DNA of 64,000 bases, taken from positions 179,989,776 through 180,053,775 of the forward strand of contig CM077647.1 of NCBI GenBank assembly GCA_039707465.1. The letters are read 5' to 3'. This DNA is from Rhabdophis nuchalis (Eukaryota; Chordata; Lepidosauria; Squamata; Natricidae). The notes beneath the pieces were generated by a model. The model did no database searches and had not been told where the DNA came from. It was given only the letters and a program-made list of their open reading frames with translations. Shown in pieces: positions 32,771 to 44,010 of this stretch; positions within the stretch are counted from its first letter, which is position 1; the number at the start of each line of letters is the position of its first letter. A program made the position numbers and the translations under genes.

Positions 32771-33006
32771 TTAACGACCCCCATAATCCCTTGCAGGGTG
32801 GAGTCTTAGCAACTGAATGGAGCTGAGTGTTTACTGGCCCGATGCCTTTCCTGTCGCCAATGGGGAGTTTTGTTCAGCAGATATATTCTCGTGGTGCCCA
32901 GACGGAGAGAGAAATATCAGCCTCTACCTAGAATCGAACTCACAACCCCCGTATTGTGAGGTGAGAGCTCCACCTCTAGGCCACCGTACCACTCTCCTAA
33001 CTGATA
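32771..33006 (-). repeat. tRNA-derived SINE (Sauria-SINE-like)
   Basis: On the minus strand: A-box-like TGGCCTAGAGGTGG, B-box GTGAGTTCGATTCT, then a body with GGCATCGGGCCAGTAAACAC and a 3' end AGGGATTATGGGGGTCGTTA. This matches my recollection of an abundant squamate SINE, so the family name is tentative. Confidence 0.65.
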
Positions 33007-33139
33007 AGGTGATTTTGGAAAACTGCAAGAGAAGAAGGAAGACCAACACAGTAGCATGGGTTGACTACAAAAAAGACATTTGACTGCCTAGGTTGGATAA
33101 GCGCCTAGAAATAACAGTCAAAACATCAAAAGTTTGGTG

Positions 33140-34022
33140 ATCAATACTATACAATACAAGAGCAGAGTTGGAAGGGACCTTGGAGGTCATCTAGTCCAAC
33201 TCTCTGCCTAGGCAGGAAGCCCTATACTATTTCAGACAAATGGCTTTCCAACATCTTCTTGAAGACTTGCAGTGTTGGGGCATTCACAACTTCTGGAGGC
33301 AACTTCTGTTCCACTGATTAATTGTTCTAACTGTCAGGAAATTCCTCCTCAGTTCTAAGTTGCTTCTCTCCTTGATTAGTTTCCACCCATTGCTTCTTGT
33401 TCTGCCCTCAGGTGCCTTGGAGAATAGCTTGACTCCCTCTTCTTTGGGGCAACCCTTGAGATATCAGAAGATTGCTATCATGTCTCCCCTAGTCCTTCTT
33501 TTTATTAAACTAGACATACCCAGTTCCTGCAACCGTTCTTCCTATGTTTTAGTCTCTAGTCCCTTAATTATCTTTGTTGCTCTTCTCTGCACTCTTTCTA
33601 GAGTCTCCACATCTTTTCTACATCATGGCGACCAAAACTGGATGCCGTATTCCAAGTGTGGCCTTCCCAAGGCCTTATAAAGTGGCATTAACCCTTCACG
33701 TGATCTTGATTCTCTCCCTCTGTTGATGCAGCCTAGAACTGTGTTGGCTTTTTTGGCAGCTGCTGCCCACGGCTGGCTCTTATTTCAATGGTTGTCCACT
33801 AGGACTCTAAGATCCCTCTCACAGTTGCAGTACTATTGAGCAAGGTCCCACCTATCCTGTACCTGTGCACTTCATTTTTGTTGCCTAAATGTAGAACCTT
33901 ACTCTTTTCGCCATTGAATTTCATTTTATTAGATTGTGCCCAATGTTCAAGTTTGTCAAGATCCTCCTGTATGTTAAGCCTATCTTCTGGAGTGTTGGCT
34001 ATTCCTGCCAGCTTGGTGTCAA
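33140..34022 (-). mobile_element. CR1 LINE, second 3' copy
   Basis: The same CR1 region as 29.1-30.2 kb, minus strand, with frame breaks (the 33360-33680 and 33836-34027 frames on the opposite strand are its shadow). The 29.3-kb style duplication is absent here. Confidence 0.88.
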
Positions 34023-35319
34023 TGTGAATAAATTGGGGGGAAATTAATAAATTAATAAAGAGAGGAATATTTCAATGAGACTCACTATCAACGAATGTAG
34101 AATAATAGAGTGGAAGGGTCCTTGAAACACTCAAAGAGCTTTTTGGATCGGTTTCCCACAGAAAACACCGGGAGCCACAAAAATCCTTCCCGTGCCTTCC
34201 CCCTTTTTTCCTAAGCAGCCACAAAACTAGCATGTATAGTTGAATTAAACATTCTGTTTTCTTCTAAAATGTTTCTTTTCTTGGATTTATCCATGGTTGG
34301 CCTACCGGTGCGTGTGTGTGTGTGTGTGAAAAAGCTCAATAAATTGCGTGCTGGTGGGTGTTGCACATTGATTATTGCGACGCATATTTTGAGCAACAGG
34401 GAGCTGCGGCACAGGGATGAAAGAGCCGCATGTGGCTCCAGAGCCGTAGGCTCAGGGGTGAAATTCAAGGTCCTCCAAGGTCCCTCCCACCTCTTATTAT
34501 TCAGAAGGCTTACTGAATTGTGCAGAGACCAAACTACACCAAAGGCCAAATGAAGGCAGGGGGTTGGACTAGATGGCCTGCAGGGTCCCTTCCAACTCTG
34601 TTAATCTGTTTAAAGGGACGTGGCATTCTGGGAGTTGTAGTCAACCCATCTTTCATGATGCCAAAAGTTGGAGAACATAATTGCCACGGAAAGCAAGATT
34701 TAAACTGCAGGGGGGCCGGGGGGGTCGGCGTCCCTCCTTCCATTGATCTCTTTTCCTTCTTAGCCTCCGTGGAACATTCTCCAAGATTGGAGGACAATGC
34801 TGTCATTTCTAGAAGGTTCTCTACGGTAACCGGAACCCCGCCGGCCAATCAGGGTAGGCAGAAGACTGAAACATGGCTATGGCATCATCAAGAACTTTGC
34901 TGGGATCTGGTCCGGGTGATTCCGGTCAACCTTTCAAGTCTTGGAGGTGGCAGCCCATTCACCCTTGGATAGTGTCAAAGGGAAGCCCTCCTTGTGGGTG
35001 CTCCTAAGCTGGACTCAAGAGGGTGAAGAGAAGTGGATCCCGACAGGATCCCCACCTCCAACCGATCCTCTCTGAACCAAACACAAGTTTCCTCTGCCAG
35101 ATCTTTGGGGAGAGGAATCCAAACAGTGGGAGGAACGGTGTGCCCTTTCTGTAGACATTTCTCGAGATCTTCCAACCAGGGTCCCACAAGACGTCGTCCA
35201 CTCAACCGCCCCCGGTGGCGGGCCCGTCCTCGCTGCCTCCGAAGCCTTCCCAAGAGCCGAGATCGACTCGACCGGTTACTGGAAGGAAAGCGCCCTCCCC
35301 GGCGAAGGAGCTTTCCACC
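34023..35319. other. TSSK4 upstream region
   Basis: Contains a hAT-like fragment (GAGCCGCATGTGGCTCCAGA near 34426), a short TG run, a CR1 tail at 34560-34610 and a CCAAT box at 34845-34849 that could serve TSSK4. A 35-codon in-frame extension with an ATG at 35215 precedes the chosen start. Confidence 0.45.
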
Positions 35320-35526
35320 ATGGTCGAGCACTCGACCTCTACGCCGTATGTCTCGGTGATGGACCAGTATGGCTACCAAATTGGCAAAGCCATCGGGCAC
35401 GGCTCCTACGGGACCGTCTACGAAGCCTACTTCTCCAAGCAGAAGTCCATGGTGGCCATTAAGATCATCTCCAAGAAGAAGGCCTCGGAGGATTACCTCA
35501 CGAAATTCTTACCCCGGGAAATACAG
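35320..35526 (+). CDS. TSSK4: TSSK4 exon 1
   Basis: 69 codons, [20 protein letters not shown] to KFLPREIQ, with the glycine loop and VAIK lysine. Donor GT at 35527, phase 0. Confidence 0.93.
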
Positions 35527-36124
35527 GTCATTCTCGGCATGGGTGTGGGTCAGAGGTGGGTCCCACCCAGTACGGTACGGTAGGCCAGAAGAGGTAGTAA
35601 AAATCTGGCGTACCGGACGGGACCGAGAGTAATGCATGGGTTGGCCACGCCCCTGAACCTGTTCTCCCGTCAGAAGCTTCATCAGGCAAGGGGAAAAAAG
35701 AGTTTAAAAACTAAAAAAGAGAGATAGAGAAGAGGGGGAAGGACGGAGGGCGGAAGGGAAGGGAGAAAGAAAGAGAAAGCAAAAGAAAGAAAGAAGTAAA
35801 CTCACTTTTCAGCCGGGAGATTCAGCAAAGGGGAAAAACAAATGCTGTCGCTTTAAATCGGAACTGAGCATGCCTGGCTGTGGAAATCTGGGAGTTGAAG
35901 TCCACAAGTCTTAAAGCTGCAAACTTTGGATTTTCAATTGAAAAGCTGCTCGGAAGGAGGTTTGCAAAGTGACATTCAGCAGTTTGTTTCTGGGTCAGCT
36001 GAACAACAAACGGGATAGACAGATAGACAGATAGACAGACAGACAGACAGACAGATGAAAAAGAAAGGAGGGAGGGAGGGAAGGAAGGAAGGAAGAAAGA
36101 GAGAGAGAGAGAGAGAAAGAAAAA

Positions 36125-36164
<40 letters not shown>

Positions 36165-39100
36165 AAAACAGCACAGCAATTTAGGGCTAGAAGGCTACTC
36201 AGAGGTCATCTAGGACAACCAGATGGAATGGAATAAAGTTCAGCAATAAATCAAACAAAGACTTGACTGAGAACAGATCTTTCTTAATGTGTGTTCCTAA
36301 TAAATAGCTAACTCGATACTTGTGAATCAATTAGGGCATTTTTAGGAAACCTTACAGACAGTCAAGCCTATGCTTTGTTCAATTTATTGCTGAACTTTAC
36401 CCCTGTTCCTTCCCTCCCCTCAATCTGTGTCATAAATCACATTCCCCTATAAGATACACGCCTCCCAAGCCAGCTGCCAAAAGGCAGATGTCAGGGTGTG
36501 GGCGGGGCATATGGGACAGCTTGACCACCACGGCACCTCGCCTCGTGGTCATGGCACCGCAAGCAATCAGATGGAATGAGCAAGTGGGCCTGCCACGGCC
36601 CCCAAAACGGCTACCAGGTCGGCGCCGCTGGGCTGCCATCTTGTTTTTTCAGAATTCAATTTCTATTGAACTACGCATGCGCGCACGACCGTAGCACCGG
36701 CCGGAACTCACCCCTGGGGTAGGGCTTATATTATGCTCACAGATTTTAAAAAATCATGCTAGGGTTTATTTTGGGAACAGGTTTTATTTTTGAGGTATCG
36801 TTATTGAGTTTTTTCGAGATATTTGACTTTTCCTGTCGTAAAGGAAGGCGGGGCGCAGGCGTGATTCGAATCCCCCTCCCTCCTTTTCCAGGTGATGAAG
36901 AGCCTCCGCCACAAATACGTCATCAGCTTCTACCAGGCCATTGAGACCACCTCCCGCCATTACATCATCATGGAGTTGGCCCCAAGCGGCGATGTCTTAG
37001 AATGGATCCAGAAGTCCGGGGCCTGTTCGGAAGCCCTGGCCGGCAAGTGGTTCTCGCAGCTGACCCTGGGCATCGCCTACCTGCACGGCAAGGGCATCGT
37101 GCATCGGTGAGAGGGAGGGGTGGGGAGCGGGGGGAGGGTGTTAAACGCGTCAAATTCAGGTTTCTAAATGGGCCGCCTTTCGAACAGAGGTCCGGAATCG
37201 GGACCGCGACTGATTCGTGTCGTTCGCGAGGGGAGTCGCACATTCTGGCGACCCGTTGAGGTAGCCGCTCAGGCATCGAACCCCAAACCGCCTCGCTCTC
37301 GTTTCCATCGGCAATTTTCCCCAACCGTGGAAAGTTTAAGATGGGGGGAATTTCCTCCTTTTCTTCCTTCCCTCTTTCCTTCCTTCCTATCTCCTTCCTT
37401 CCCTCCCTGCTTTCGTTCCATTTTTATGCCTGCCTGCCTTTCCTTCCTTCCTTCTTCCTCACTATTATTGTCCTCCTCTCCATTCTTTCTCCCTCCCATG
37501 CTTCATCTCACCATCCCTTCTTCCCTCCCTCCCTTCTTCCCTTCCACCCTCCCTCGCTCTTTCTTACTTACTTCCCTCCCTCCCTTCCACCCTCCTTTCT
37601 TTCCTTTCTTTTCTCTCTTGCTTCCTTCCTTTCTTTCCTTCCTTCCGTCTTTCTCCCTAACACCGTCCCTCCCTTCCTTGCTCCTCCCTCCCATCCCTTT
37701 TTTCCTTCTCTTCTTTCCCTTGCTTCCTTCCTTCCTCCCTTCCCTCCCTCCTTTCCTTCCTTCTCTTTCTCCCTAACTTCCTTCCTTCCACCCTCCCTTC
37801 TTTCTTTTCTTTTCCTCCCTCCCTCCCTTTCTTTCCGTCCTTCCCTCTTCCTCCCTACCACCATCCCTCCCTTCCTCCCTTGTTCCTCCCTCCCTCCCTG
37901 TCACCATCCTTTCTTTTCACCTTTCCTCTCCTCTCTCTCTCCCTCCCTTTCCTTCCTGTCTTCTATCTTCCTTCCTTCCCTCCCTCCCTTCCATCCATCC
38001 ATCCATCCTCCCTCCCACCATCCATTCTTCCCTTCCTCTTTTCACCTTTCCTTTCCTCCCTTCCTCCCTTCTTTCCTTCCTCTTTCCTATTTTCCTTTCC
38101 TCCCTCCCTCCCTTCCATCCATCCATCCATCCATCCATCCATCCATCCATTCTTCCCTTCCTCTTTTCTACCTCCCTTCCTTCCTTCCTTCCTCTCCTCC
38201 CTCCCTCCCTCCCTCCCTCCCTCCCTCCCTGAGTTCCTTAGAAATTGAGGGCTACCTTTATTGGAAAATGGATGATACAAAGTAGTCCCTGACTTACAAC
38301 ACTTCGTTTAGTGACTGTTCAATGGTTGTGGTCTGACCGAGTCTCCCCCAGCAGCACGAAGCCGAGTCCTCGTCCCGATAAACCCCTTTTATTTAATTGA
38401 CAGTTAATTGCTTTCCCGCAAAGTCTTTCCTCTCCCATAGTCTTTCAAGAGAGTTCACAGTTACCGACCTTGATCAGGCTTGGAGAGTGGCCAGGCCGAG
38501 ATCTTTCAGACGCCGCAACGCTTGGCAAGAATGCAGGAGTGAATTAAATTCTCTCCTGCAAACTCCACTCCCCTGGCGCTCCCTCTTGTATTCCCTCTGG
38601 GAGGGGCCATTCAGCGTCCTACCAGTTCGAACCGGTTTGGCCAAAGTGGTAGTGGTTTGGTGTCCTTGGTCAATGGGACCAGCGGCGACCCAGGTTTGCC
38701 ACGCCCCCCAAAACGGTTCTCCCGGCGGCGCCATCTTGTTTTTGGCTTCTGCGCATGTGCGTCCAGCCATGAGCGAACGGTAGCGGCTGCCGGAAACCGC
38801 CTCTGCCGTCCACCTGTAGCCTTCCTCCCAAATCGACCCTTGTTCCTCAGCTGTTCCCTTCGTCTGGCAGCTCTGCGCATGCGCAGCCTGGGAACAGGCT
38901 CCCGCTGTTCTTCTGCCTCACGGATGTCCGACTCCGAAGGCAGCTGATCACTGTCGGACGGCCCTGGCCCTTTCTCTGCCTCTGACGCAGAGCCCTCGTC
39001 CGAGCCTTCCCCAGACTCCAGGACCGGCCCAGGTTCCTCCCCAACCCTCCCCACTCTCTGAATCGGCGGCTACTTCTACTGGCTGCTGCCACGTTAGTTG

Positions 39101-42089
39101 TGTGGGTGGCCTTGGCTTTATCTCTCCCTTCTCGGCCCGGCAGGGATTTGAAGCTGGAGAACCTGTTGCTGGACAAGCGGGAGAACATCAAGATCTCGGA
39201 TTTCGGCTTCTCCAAGATGGTGGCGCCGCAGACGCAGCCCCCGCCCACCCCGTCCTACCGCATGATGAGTTGCTTCTCCCACCTCAGCCAGACCTACTGC
39301 GGCAGCTTCGCCTACGCCTGCCCGGAGATCCTGCTGGGCCTGCCCTACAACCCCTTCCTCTCCGACACCTGGAGCATGGGGGTCATCCTGTACACCTTGG
39401 TGGTGGCCCACCTGCCCTTCGACGACACCAACCTCAAGAAGCTGCTGCGAGAGACCCAGAAGGAGGTCAACTTCCCCAGCCACGTCCAGATCAATGATGA
39501 GATTAAGGTGAGGGGTGGGGTGGGGGACCTCTCACCCACCTGGCGCCTCTGGGCCTCGCTGGCTGGGAATGATGGGGCCTACAGTACCGGCCAAGCTGGG
39601 GGTTGGCAGGCTGGAGGTATGTGGAGTTCCTTCCCTCCCTCGCTCTTCCTTCCGTTCTCCGTGTCTTCCATCCTCTTTCCCTTCTTTCTTTCTTTCCTTC
39701 CTTCTTTCCCCTTCCTTCCTCCTCCTACTTCATTCCTTTCTCCTCCTTTCTGTTTTCTTCTCTCTCCTCCCTTCCCTTATAATTCTTCTTTCTTCTCTCC
39801 TTTTCTCTTTCTGTCTCTCCCACTTCCTTTGTTCCTTCTTCCCCTCCTCCTCCTTTCTTCCCCTTTCCTTCCTTCTCCTCTCCCTCACTCTTCTCTCCCA
39901 CTACTCCTTCATTCCTTTCTCCCTCCCTCCCTCTCCTTCGTTCATCCCTCCCTTTTCTCCCATCCCTCCTCCCTCATTCTCCTTATTTCCATCCTTTCTT
40001 CCTTCCCTCCTATCCGATTTCTTCTGTCCCTCCCTTTCCTTCCTTCCCCCCTCTCCTTCCCTCCTTTGTTCATCCCTCCCTTTTCTCCCTTCCTTCCGTC
40101 CTTATTCTCCTTTTCCTTCCTTCGCTCCTTTTCCATCCTTTCTTCCCTTCTACCCTCCCTATTTCTTCCCTCCCTCCCTTCTTTCCTTCCTTCCTTCTCC
40201 TTCCATCTCTCCTTTGTTCATCCCTCCCTCTTCTCCCTTCCTTCCGTTCCTCCTCCCTTGTTCTCCTCCCTTTCCTTCCCTCCCTCCCTTTCTATCTATC
40301 TTGTTTCTCCTTCCTTCCCTTCCTTCTCATTCCTATCTCCTTCCTTCTCTCTTCCTTCTCCTCCTTCCTTCCTTCTGGGTTTTTTTTTTAGAGCATCTCT
40401 CCACTCATCCATCCATCCCCATCGCCTTCCGTCCCTCACCGCTCCTTACTCCTCAGTTTCCTCTCTTTCATTCATCCCACTCTTCTTTTGCTTCCAGATG
40501 TCTTCTTTTAACTTTAGCAGATTTTTCTTTGGGGGGGGGGGGTCTGAGCCACTTAGAAAACCGACCATTCAGCAGGCCTGAGTGTTGATCCCTTCCCAGG
40601 CAGAGTAGGGGTGTGTGGGTGTAATTTTTACAATAAGATTATTATTATTATTATTAGACACCCCTAGAACCTTCGAAGGAAGAAAGCGGACTGCCATCTG
40701 TCAGAAATGGTGTAGGGTCTCCTCCTTCAGTGTGTGTGTGTGTGTATTGGGGTTGGACTAGATGACCTTCCAAGGTCCCTTCCAATTCCAGTTCTGTTAT
40801 TAACTCGCCACGGCCAACTCGCCGCTGCGCAACAAGAGTTACACGAATATCAAGAAAGGGTGGAAAAGGAGAGCGGCAAAAATGAAATGCGAGTGACAAA
40901 ATTTAAAATAATATTTTAATTATTATTATTATTCTATATATATATATAGAATAAACGAGGCCTCTCGTATGTGGGGCCCCTCAGGGGTCGGTCCTCTCGC
41001 CCCTCCTATTCAACACCTATATGAAGCCGCTGGGTGAGATCATCCGTGGTTTTGGGGTGGGATATCATCTGTACGCTGATGATACTCAGCTGTACATATC
41101 CACCCCAGACCACCCCAACGATGGCGTTGAAGTGATGTCCCGGTGGTTGGAAGCCGTATGGATCTGGATGGGTAGTAACAAACTCAAGCTCAACCCGTCC
41201 AAGACTGAGTGGCTGTGGTTTCCGGCACCCCGGTTCAGCCAGATTACTCCAACTCTGGCCATTGGGGGCGAAACACCGGCCCCCGTGGAGAGGGCGCGCA
41301 ATTTGGGTGTCCTCCTGGACTCCCGGCTGTCCATGTGGCGGCCGTGGCCAGGGGGGCGTTTCATCAGGTACGCCTGATGCGCCAATTGCGCCCCTTACTG
41401 GACCGGGCTGCCCTTCGCACAGTCACTCAGGCCCTCGTGACATCCCGACTCGACTACTGCAATGCTCTCTACATGGGGCTTCCCTTGAGGTGCACTCGAA
41501 AGCTACAGTTAGTGCAGAATGCAGCCGCACGGGTGATTATGGGAGCCTCTAGATGCTCCCATATAACACCGATCCTGCGCGAGCTGCACTGGCTTCCTGT
41601 GATCTTTCGGGTGCGCTTCAAGGTCCTGACGACCATCTTCAAAGCGCTCCATGGCTCGGGACCTAGCTACATGTGAGACCGTCTCCTGCCCCATACGTCC
41701 CTTAGACCGATACGCTCCCACAGAGAGGGCCTTCTCAGGGTGCCGTCGGCCGGACAATGCCGACTGGCGACACCCAGGGGAAGGGCCTTCTCTGTGGCGG
41801 GCCCTGCCCTGTGGAACGACCTACCCCCTGAACTCCGTACCATTACTGACCTCCGCCTCTTCCGCCAGTGTTTAAAAACACATTTGTTTCATCAAGCCGG
41901 CCTTGCATAGCCTCCGCTGTTGACTAGTTTAGATAGTTTTAAAATGGGGGGGTTTAATTGGTTTTAGCACAGGATTTCATATTTAATAGGCTTTTAAAAT
42001 TTTATATTTTTGTATTGTTTTGTATATTATTTTAATTTTCCTGTCCGCCGCCCTGGGTCCTTTTGGAGAAGGGCGGGATATAAATCGAA

Positions 42090-42132
<43 letters not shown>

Positions 42133-43189
42133 GTAAATAAGTAAATAAGTAAATAAATAAACAAACAAACAAACAAACAAATAAATAAATAAATAAAGTG
42201 TGTGTGTGTGTGTGTGTGTGTGTGTACATCAGCATAACTCTGGAATGCCTGGAGCACTTTGAACCAAATGTGGTACACAGATGACTTCCTCTCTGGAAAC
42301 AAATACTTGTGGGGGTAGGACACCCCGAAAACACCTCAGGGCGTGTGTTCTGTTAAGACAGGGGTCCCCAACCCCCAGGCCGTGGACTGGTGCCAGTCCG
42401 TGGCTTGATAGGAACTGGGCCGCAGGGTCCGAGAGGAGGAAGAGGGAGGAGGGGGAAGCCCCCTGGGCAGAGCGCCCGCCAGGGGCGGGAGAGCGCAGGC
42501 GCAGTTGGGGGCCAAGAGGGGCGAATGAGCCGACTCACCCCCCGCGTGCGCATGCCCCACCTGTTCCCCCTCCTCCCCGCTGCCCCTCTACGCTGGCCGA
42601 GTCATGGCCACCAGTCCGCGGAATTTTCTTTAAAATGAAACCGGTCCCCGGTGCCAAAAAGGTTGGGGACCCCTGTGTTAAGATACAGGCTGTTGTGCCT
42701 TAAAACGGCTTCTACTGTACTGCTGTTTCTAACTCTGCAGCGTAGTGGAGTTGCCATGGTAACGGCTTCACCGGACTCCACAAGGAGGGGAGGGGCGGGG
42801 AAATCCAACATTAGAAATGACATTTGGTCTGGATATTTTCCCTCTATAAATAAATTAACGCCAGGCGATCGTTTCAAATAAATAAAAACTAAATCTCCTT
42901 CCAGGATTTGATCCGTCGCATCCTGCGCCCGGCCTCGAAACGGCTGAACATCTTGGAGATCCTGAAGGTCTCGTGGGTGCTGAAGTTCCTGGCGGAGAAG
43001 CCCACCACTGAGTTGAAGGCCCTGGAGGCCATCTGCGGACCTCGCACGCCGGAAGCCGGCAAAAGCGCCCTCACGCCCAACACCAAATCCAAGTCTCTCA
43101 CTTTCGCGGCGGACAAAAAAAAAGCCGCCAGCCGGACTCGGAGCACGGGCCAGATCAAACCGTCTAAAAACGTGGAGAAAAGTAGCTGA
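35320..43189 (+). CDS. TSSK4: TSSK4, testis-specific serine/threonine kinase, four exons
   Basis: A CAMK-group protein kinase of post-meiotic germ cells, known in mammals to act in sperm tail assembly. Exons 35320-35526, 36892-37106, 39144-39507 and 42905-43189 (207, 215, 364, 285 nt) join to 356 residues; human TSSK4 has about 328. Glycine loop GHGSYG at 26-31, VAIK lysine 48, alpha-C glutamate in PREIQ (67), HRDLKLEN with catalytic Asp142, DFG at 160-162, ACPE at 199-202 and [18 protein letters not shown] late in the domain. All catalytic residues are present, so the kinase should be active. The start at 35320 has a strong context (CCACCATGG) and matches the usual N terminus; an in-frame ATG at 35215 is possible. 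The C terminus after residue about 300 is longer and more basic ([10 protein letters not shown]) than in mammals. It is convergent with CHMP4A and divergent from TM9SF1. Confidence 0.95.
35550..36891. other. TSSK4 intron 1 content
   Basis: Holds a CAGAGGTGGG-type interspersed repeat (35550-35680), a short palindromic-MITE half (GGGAGTTGAAGTCCACAAG near 35891), GACA/GGAA/GAAA microsatellites (36015-36170) and an inverted repeat. No coding content. Confidence 0.6.
36232..36402. repeat. Inverted repeat in TSSK4 intron 1
   Basis: AAAGTTCAGCAATAAATCAA near 36236 pairs with the complement of TTTATTGCTGAACTTTA near 36384. The arms are about 30 bp, the span about 170 bp. Confidence 0.65.
36892..37106 (+). 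CDS. TSSK4: TSSK4 exon 2
   Basis: From [20 protein letters not shown] to [12 protein letters not shown] plus two bases of Arg141. Acceptor TTTTCCAG, donor GTGAGA. Confidence 0.95.
37345..38235. repeat. (CCTT/CCCT)n array
   Basis: CT-rich DNA with ATCC runs at 37992 and 38117 in TSSK4 intron 2. Confidence 0.95.
38330..39078 (-). mobile_element. LTR-like interspersed element, copy 1
   Basis: Shares with 60.79-61.32 kb (opposite orientation) a coding-like segment reading [18 protein letters not shown] on the minus strand, then an AATAAAAGGGG signal and a CAAACTCC-type region. AATAAA followed by a short downstream segment resembles the R-U5 part of an LTR. It is broken and has no complete gene. 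Classification is tentative. Confidence 0.4.
39144..39507 (+). CDS. TSSK4: TSSK4 exon 3 (catalytic loop to lobe C)
   Basis: Begins with the split Arg codon then [10 protein letters not shown] and ISDFGFSKM, and includes [20 protein letters not shown] and [20 protein letters not shown]. Acceptor CCCGGCAG, donor GTGAGG. Confidence 0.96.
39625..40385. repeat. CT-rich array in TSSK4 intron 3
   Basis: Imperfect TTCC, CTCC and TCTT units directly after exon 3. Confidence 0.94.
40665..40800 (+). repeat. CR1 3'-tail fragment with TG run
   Basis: GGTTGGACTAGATGACCTTC and AAGGTCCCTTCCAATTCC, preceded by (TG)n at 40731-40745. Confidence 0.75.
40955..42115 (+). mobile_element. L2/CR1-like LINE, 5'-truncated copy
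   Basis: The frame from 41021 reads [20 protein letters not shown] and DTQLYIS, reverse-transcriptase motif YADD, then [18 protein letters not shown] and [15 protein letters not shown] in a second frame, so a frameshift lies near 41340. It ends GGGCGGGATATAAATCGAAT followed by an AAAT array to about 42195. It is the same superfamily as the intact copy at 46.9-50.4 kb, with a different 3' tail. Confidence 0.88.
42359..42675. mobile_element. hAT-like MITE, 317 bp
   Basis: Termini CAGGGGTCCCCAACCCCCAG and (right end, minus strand) CAGGGGTCCCCAACCTTTTT. Perfect 8-bp duplication TGTTAAGA at 42351-42358 and 42676-42683. It shares termini with the 14.57-kb element but lacks the microsatellite expansion. 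Confidence 0.92.
42905..43189 (+). CDS. TSSK4: TSSK4 exon 4 (last)
   Basis: [20 protein letters not shown] then [12 protein letters not shown] and a basic tail ending NVEKSS and TGA (43187-43189). An ATTAAA at 43197-43202 is a possible polyadenylation signal, unusually close to the stop. Confidence 0.93.
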   Translation, partial: DLIRRILRPASKRLNILEILKVSWVLKFLAEKPTTELKALEAICGPRTPEAGKSALTPNTKSKSLTFAADKKKAASRTRSTGQIKPSKNVEKSS

Positions 43190-43404
43190 GTAGCCTATTA
43201 AAAACAAAAGAAAAAAACACCCATGTTGCGTCTGGCCGTTGGGCTGAGCTGCTGGATTTCTAGCTGCGGGGACGTGGAAAAGACTCCCGAAGCAAGGAGT
43301 GGGGGGGGGGGGGCTTTTAAAAAGGAGAAGGGGAAAAGAATGGAGCTGCATTTTGTCCCTTTAGAGGGGTAGGGAGGGAGGTTTGGAAATTCGTCTGTTT
43401 GCCA

Positions 43405-44010
43405 CAGGTAGTCCTCGACGTTACGCCGCTTCCTTTAGTGACCGTTGGACGCGACAGCGGCCCCGATAGGAGCGACGTAGGACGGCTTTTCACCCTTATG
43501 ACCTTCGTGGCATCCCCCAGGGTCGTGTGATAAAAATTCAGATGCTTGGCAATCGACTGGTGCAGGATCCCGGCCAGAGGTGATTATTCAGCCGGTTTCT
43601 ACCGGTTCAGCCGAACCGGTTGCAGAAATTGTGGGCAGAAATTGCTCTCTGCCGACCTATTTCAGCCGGGCGCATGGGCGGAAGGAGAGCGCGAGGGCAA
43701 AACGCCTGTGTGAAAAGCCGGGCGCCTACACGGAATGGGTCGCGTGCGCCTTCAAAGCAGGCACGGGCGGGACAAACCGGCTTCTACTGTACTGCTGTAA
43801 AATGGTAAAATGCGAAACCCACTGCTGGTCCCGGAGTCCCAGGATTCCCCCTTTTGACAAGCAAACTAAACAACTGACTCATGTTTACGACAGCTGCAAG
43901 GTCCCGGGGGTCATGCGATTCCTCCCTTTGTGACCAGACGAGCAAACTTAGCAGCTGACTTTTGTTTATGACGACTGCAATGTCCTGGAGTCACTTGATT
44001 CCTTTGGGAA
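43405..44010. repeat. Interspersed repeats after TSSK4
   Basis: A CGACTTAC-family copy (43410-43560) and a CCGGTTTCTACCGGTTCAGC segment (43590-43640). No gene seen. Confidence 0.5.

Noticed and set aside
32890..32990. Possible tRNA gene on the minus strand
   Set aside because: Same reason: it is the head of a SINE with a known type of 3' body; the stems are imperfect.
35215..35319. Upstream in-frame ATG for TSSK4 adding 35 residues
   Set aside because: Its context is weaker than CCACCATGG at 35320 and the extra residues (Pro/Ser-rich) have no counterpart in the family as I know it; kept only as an alternative.
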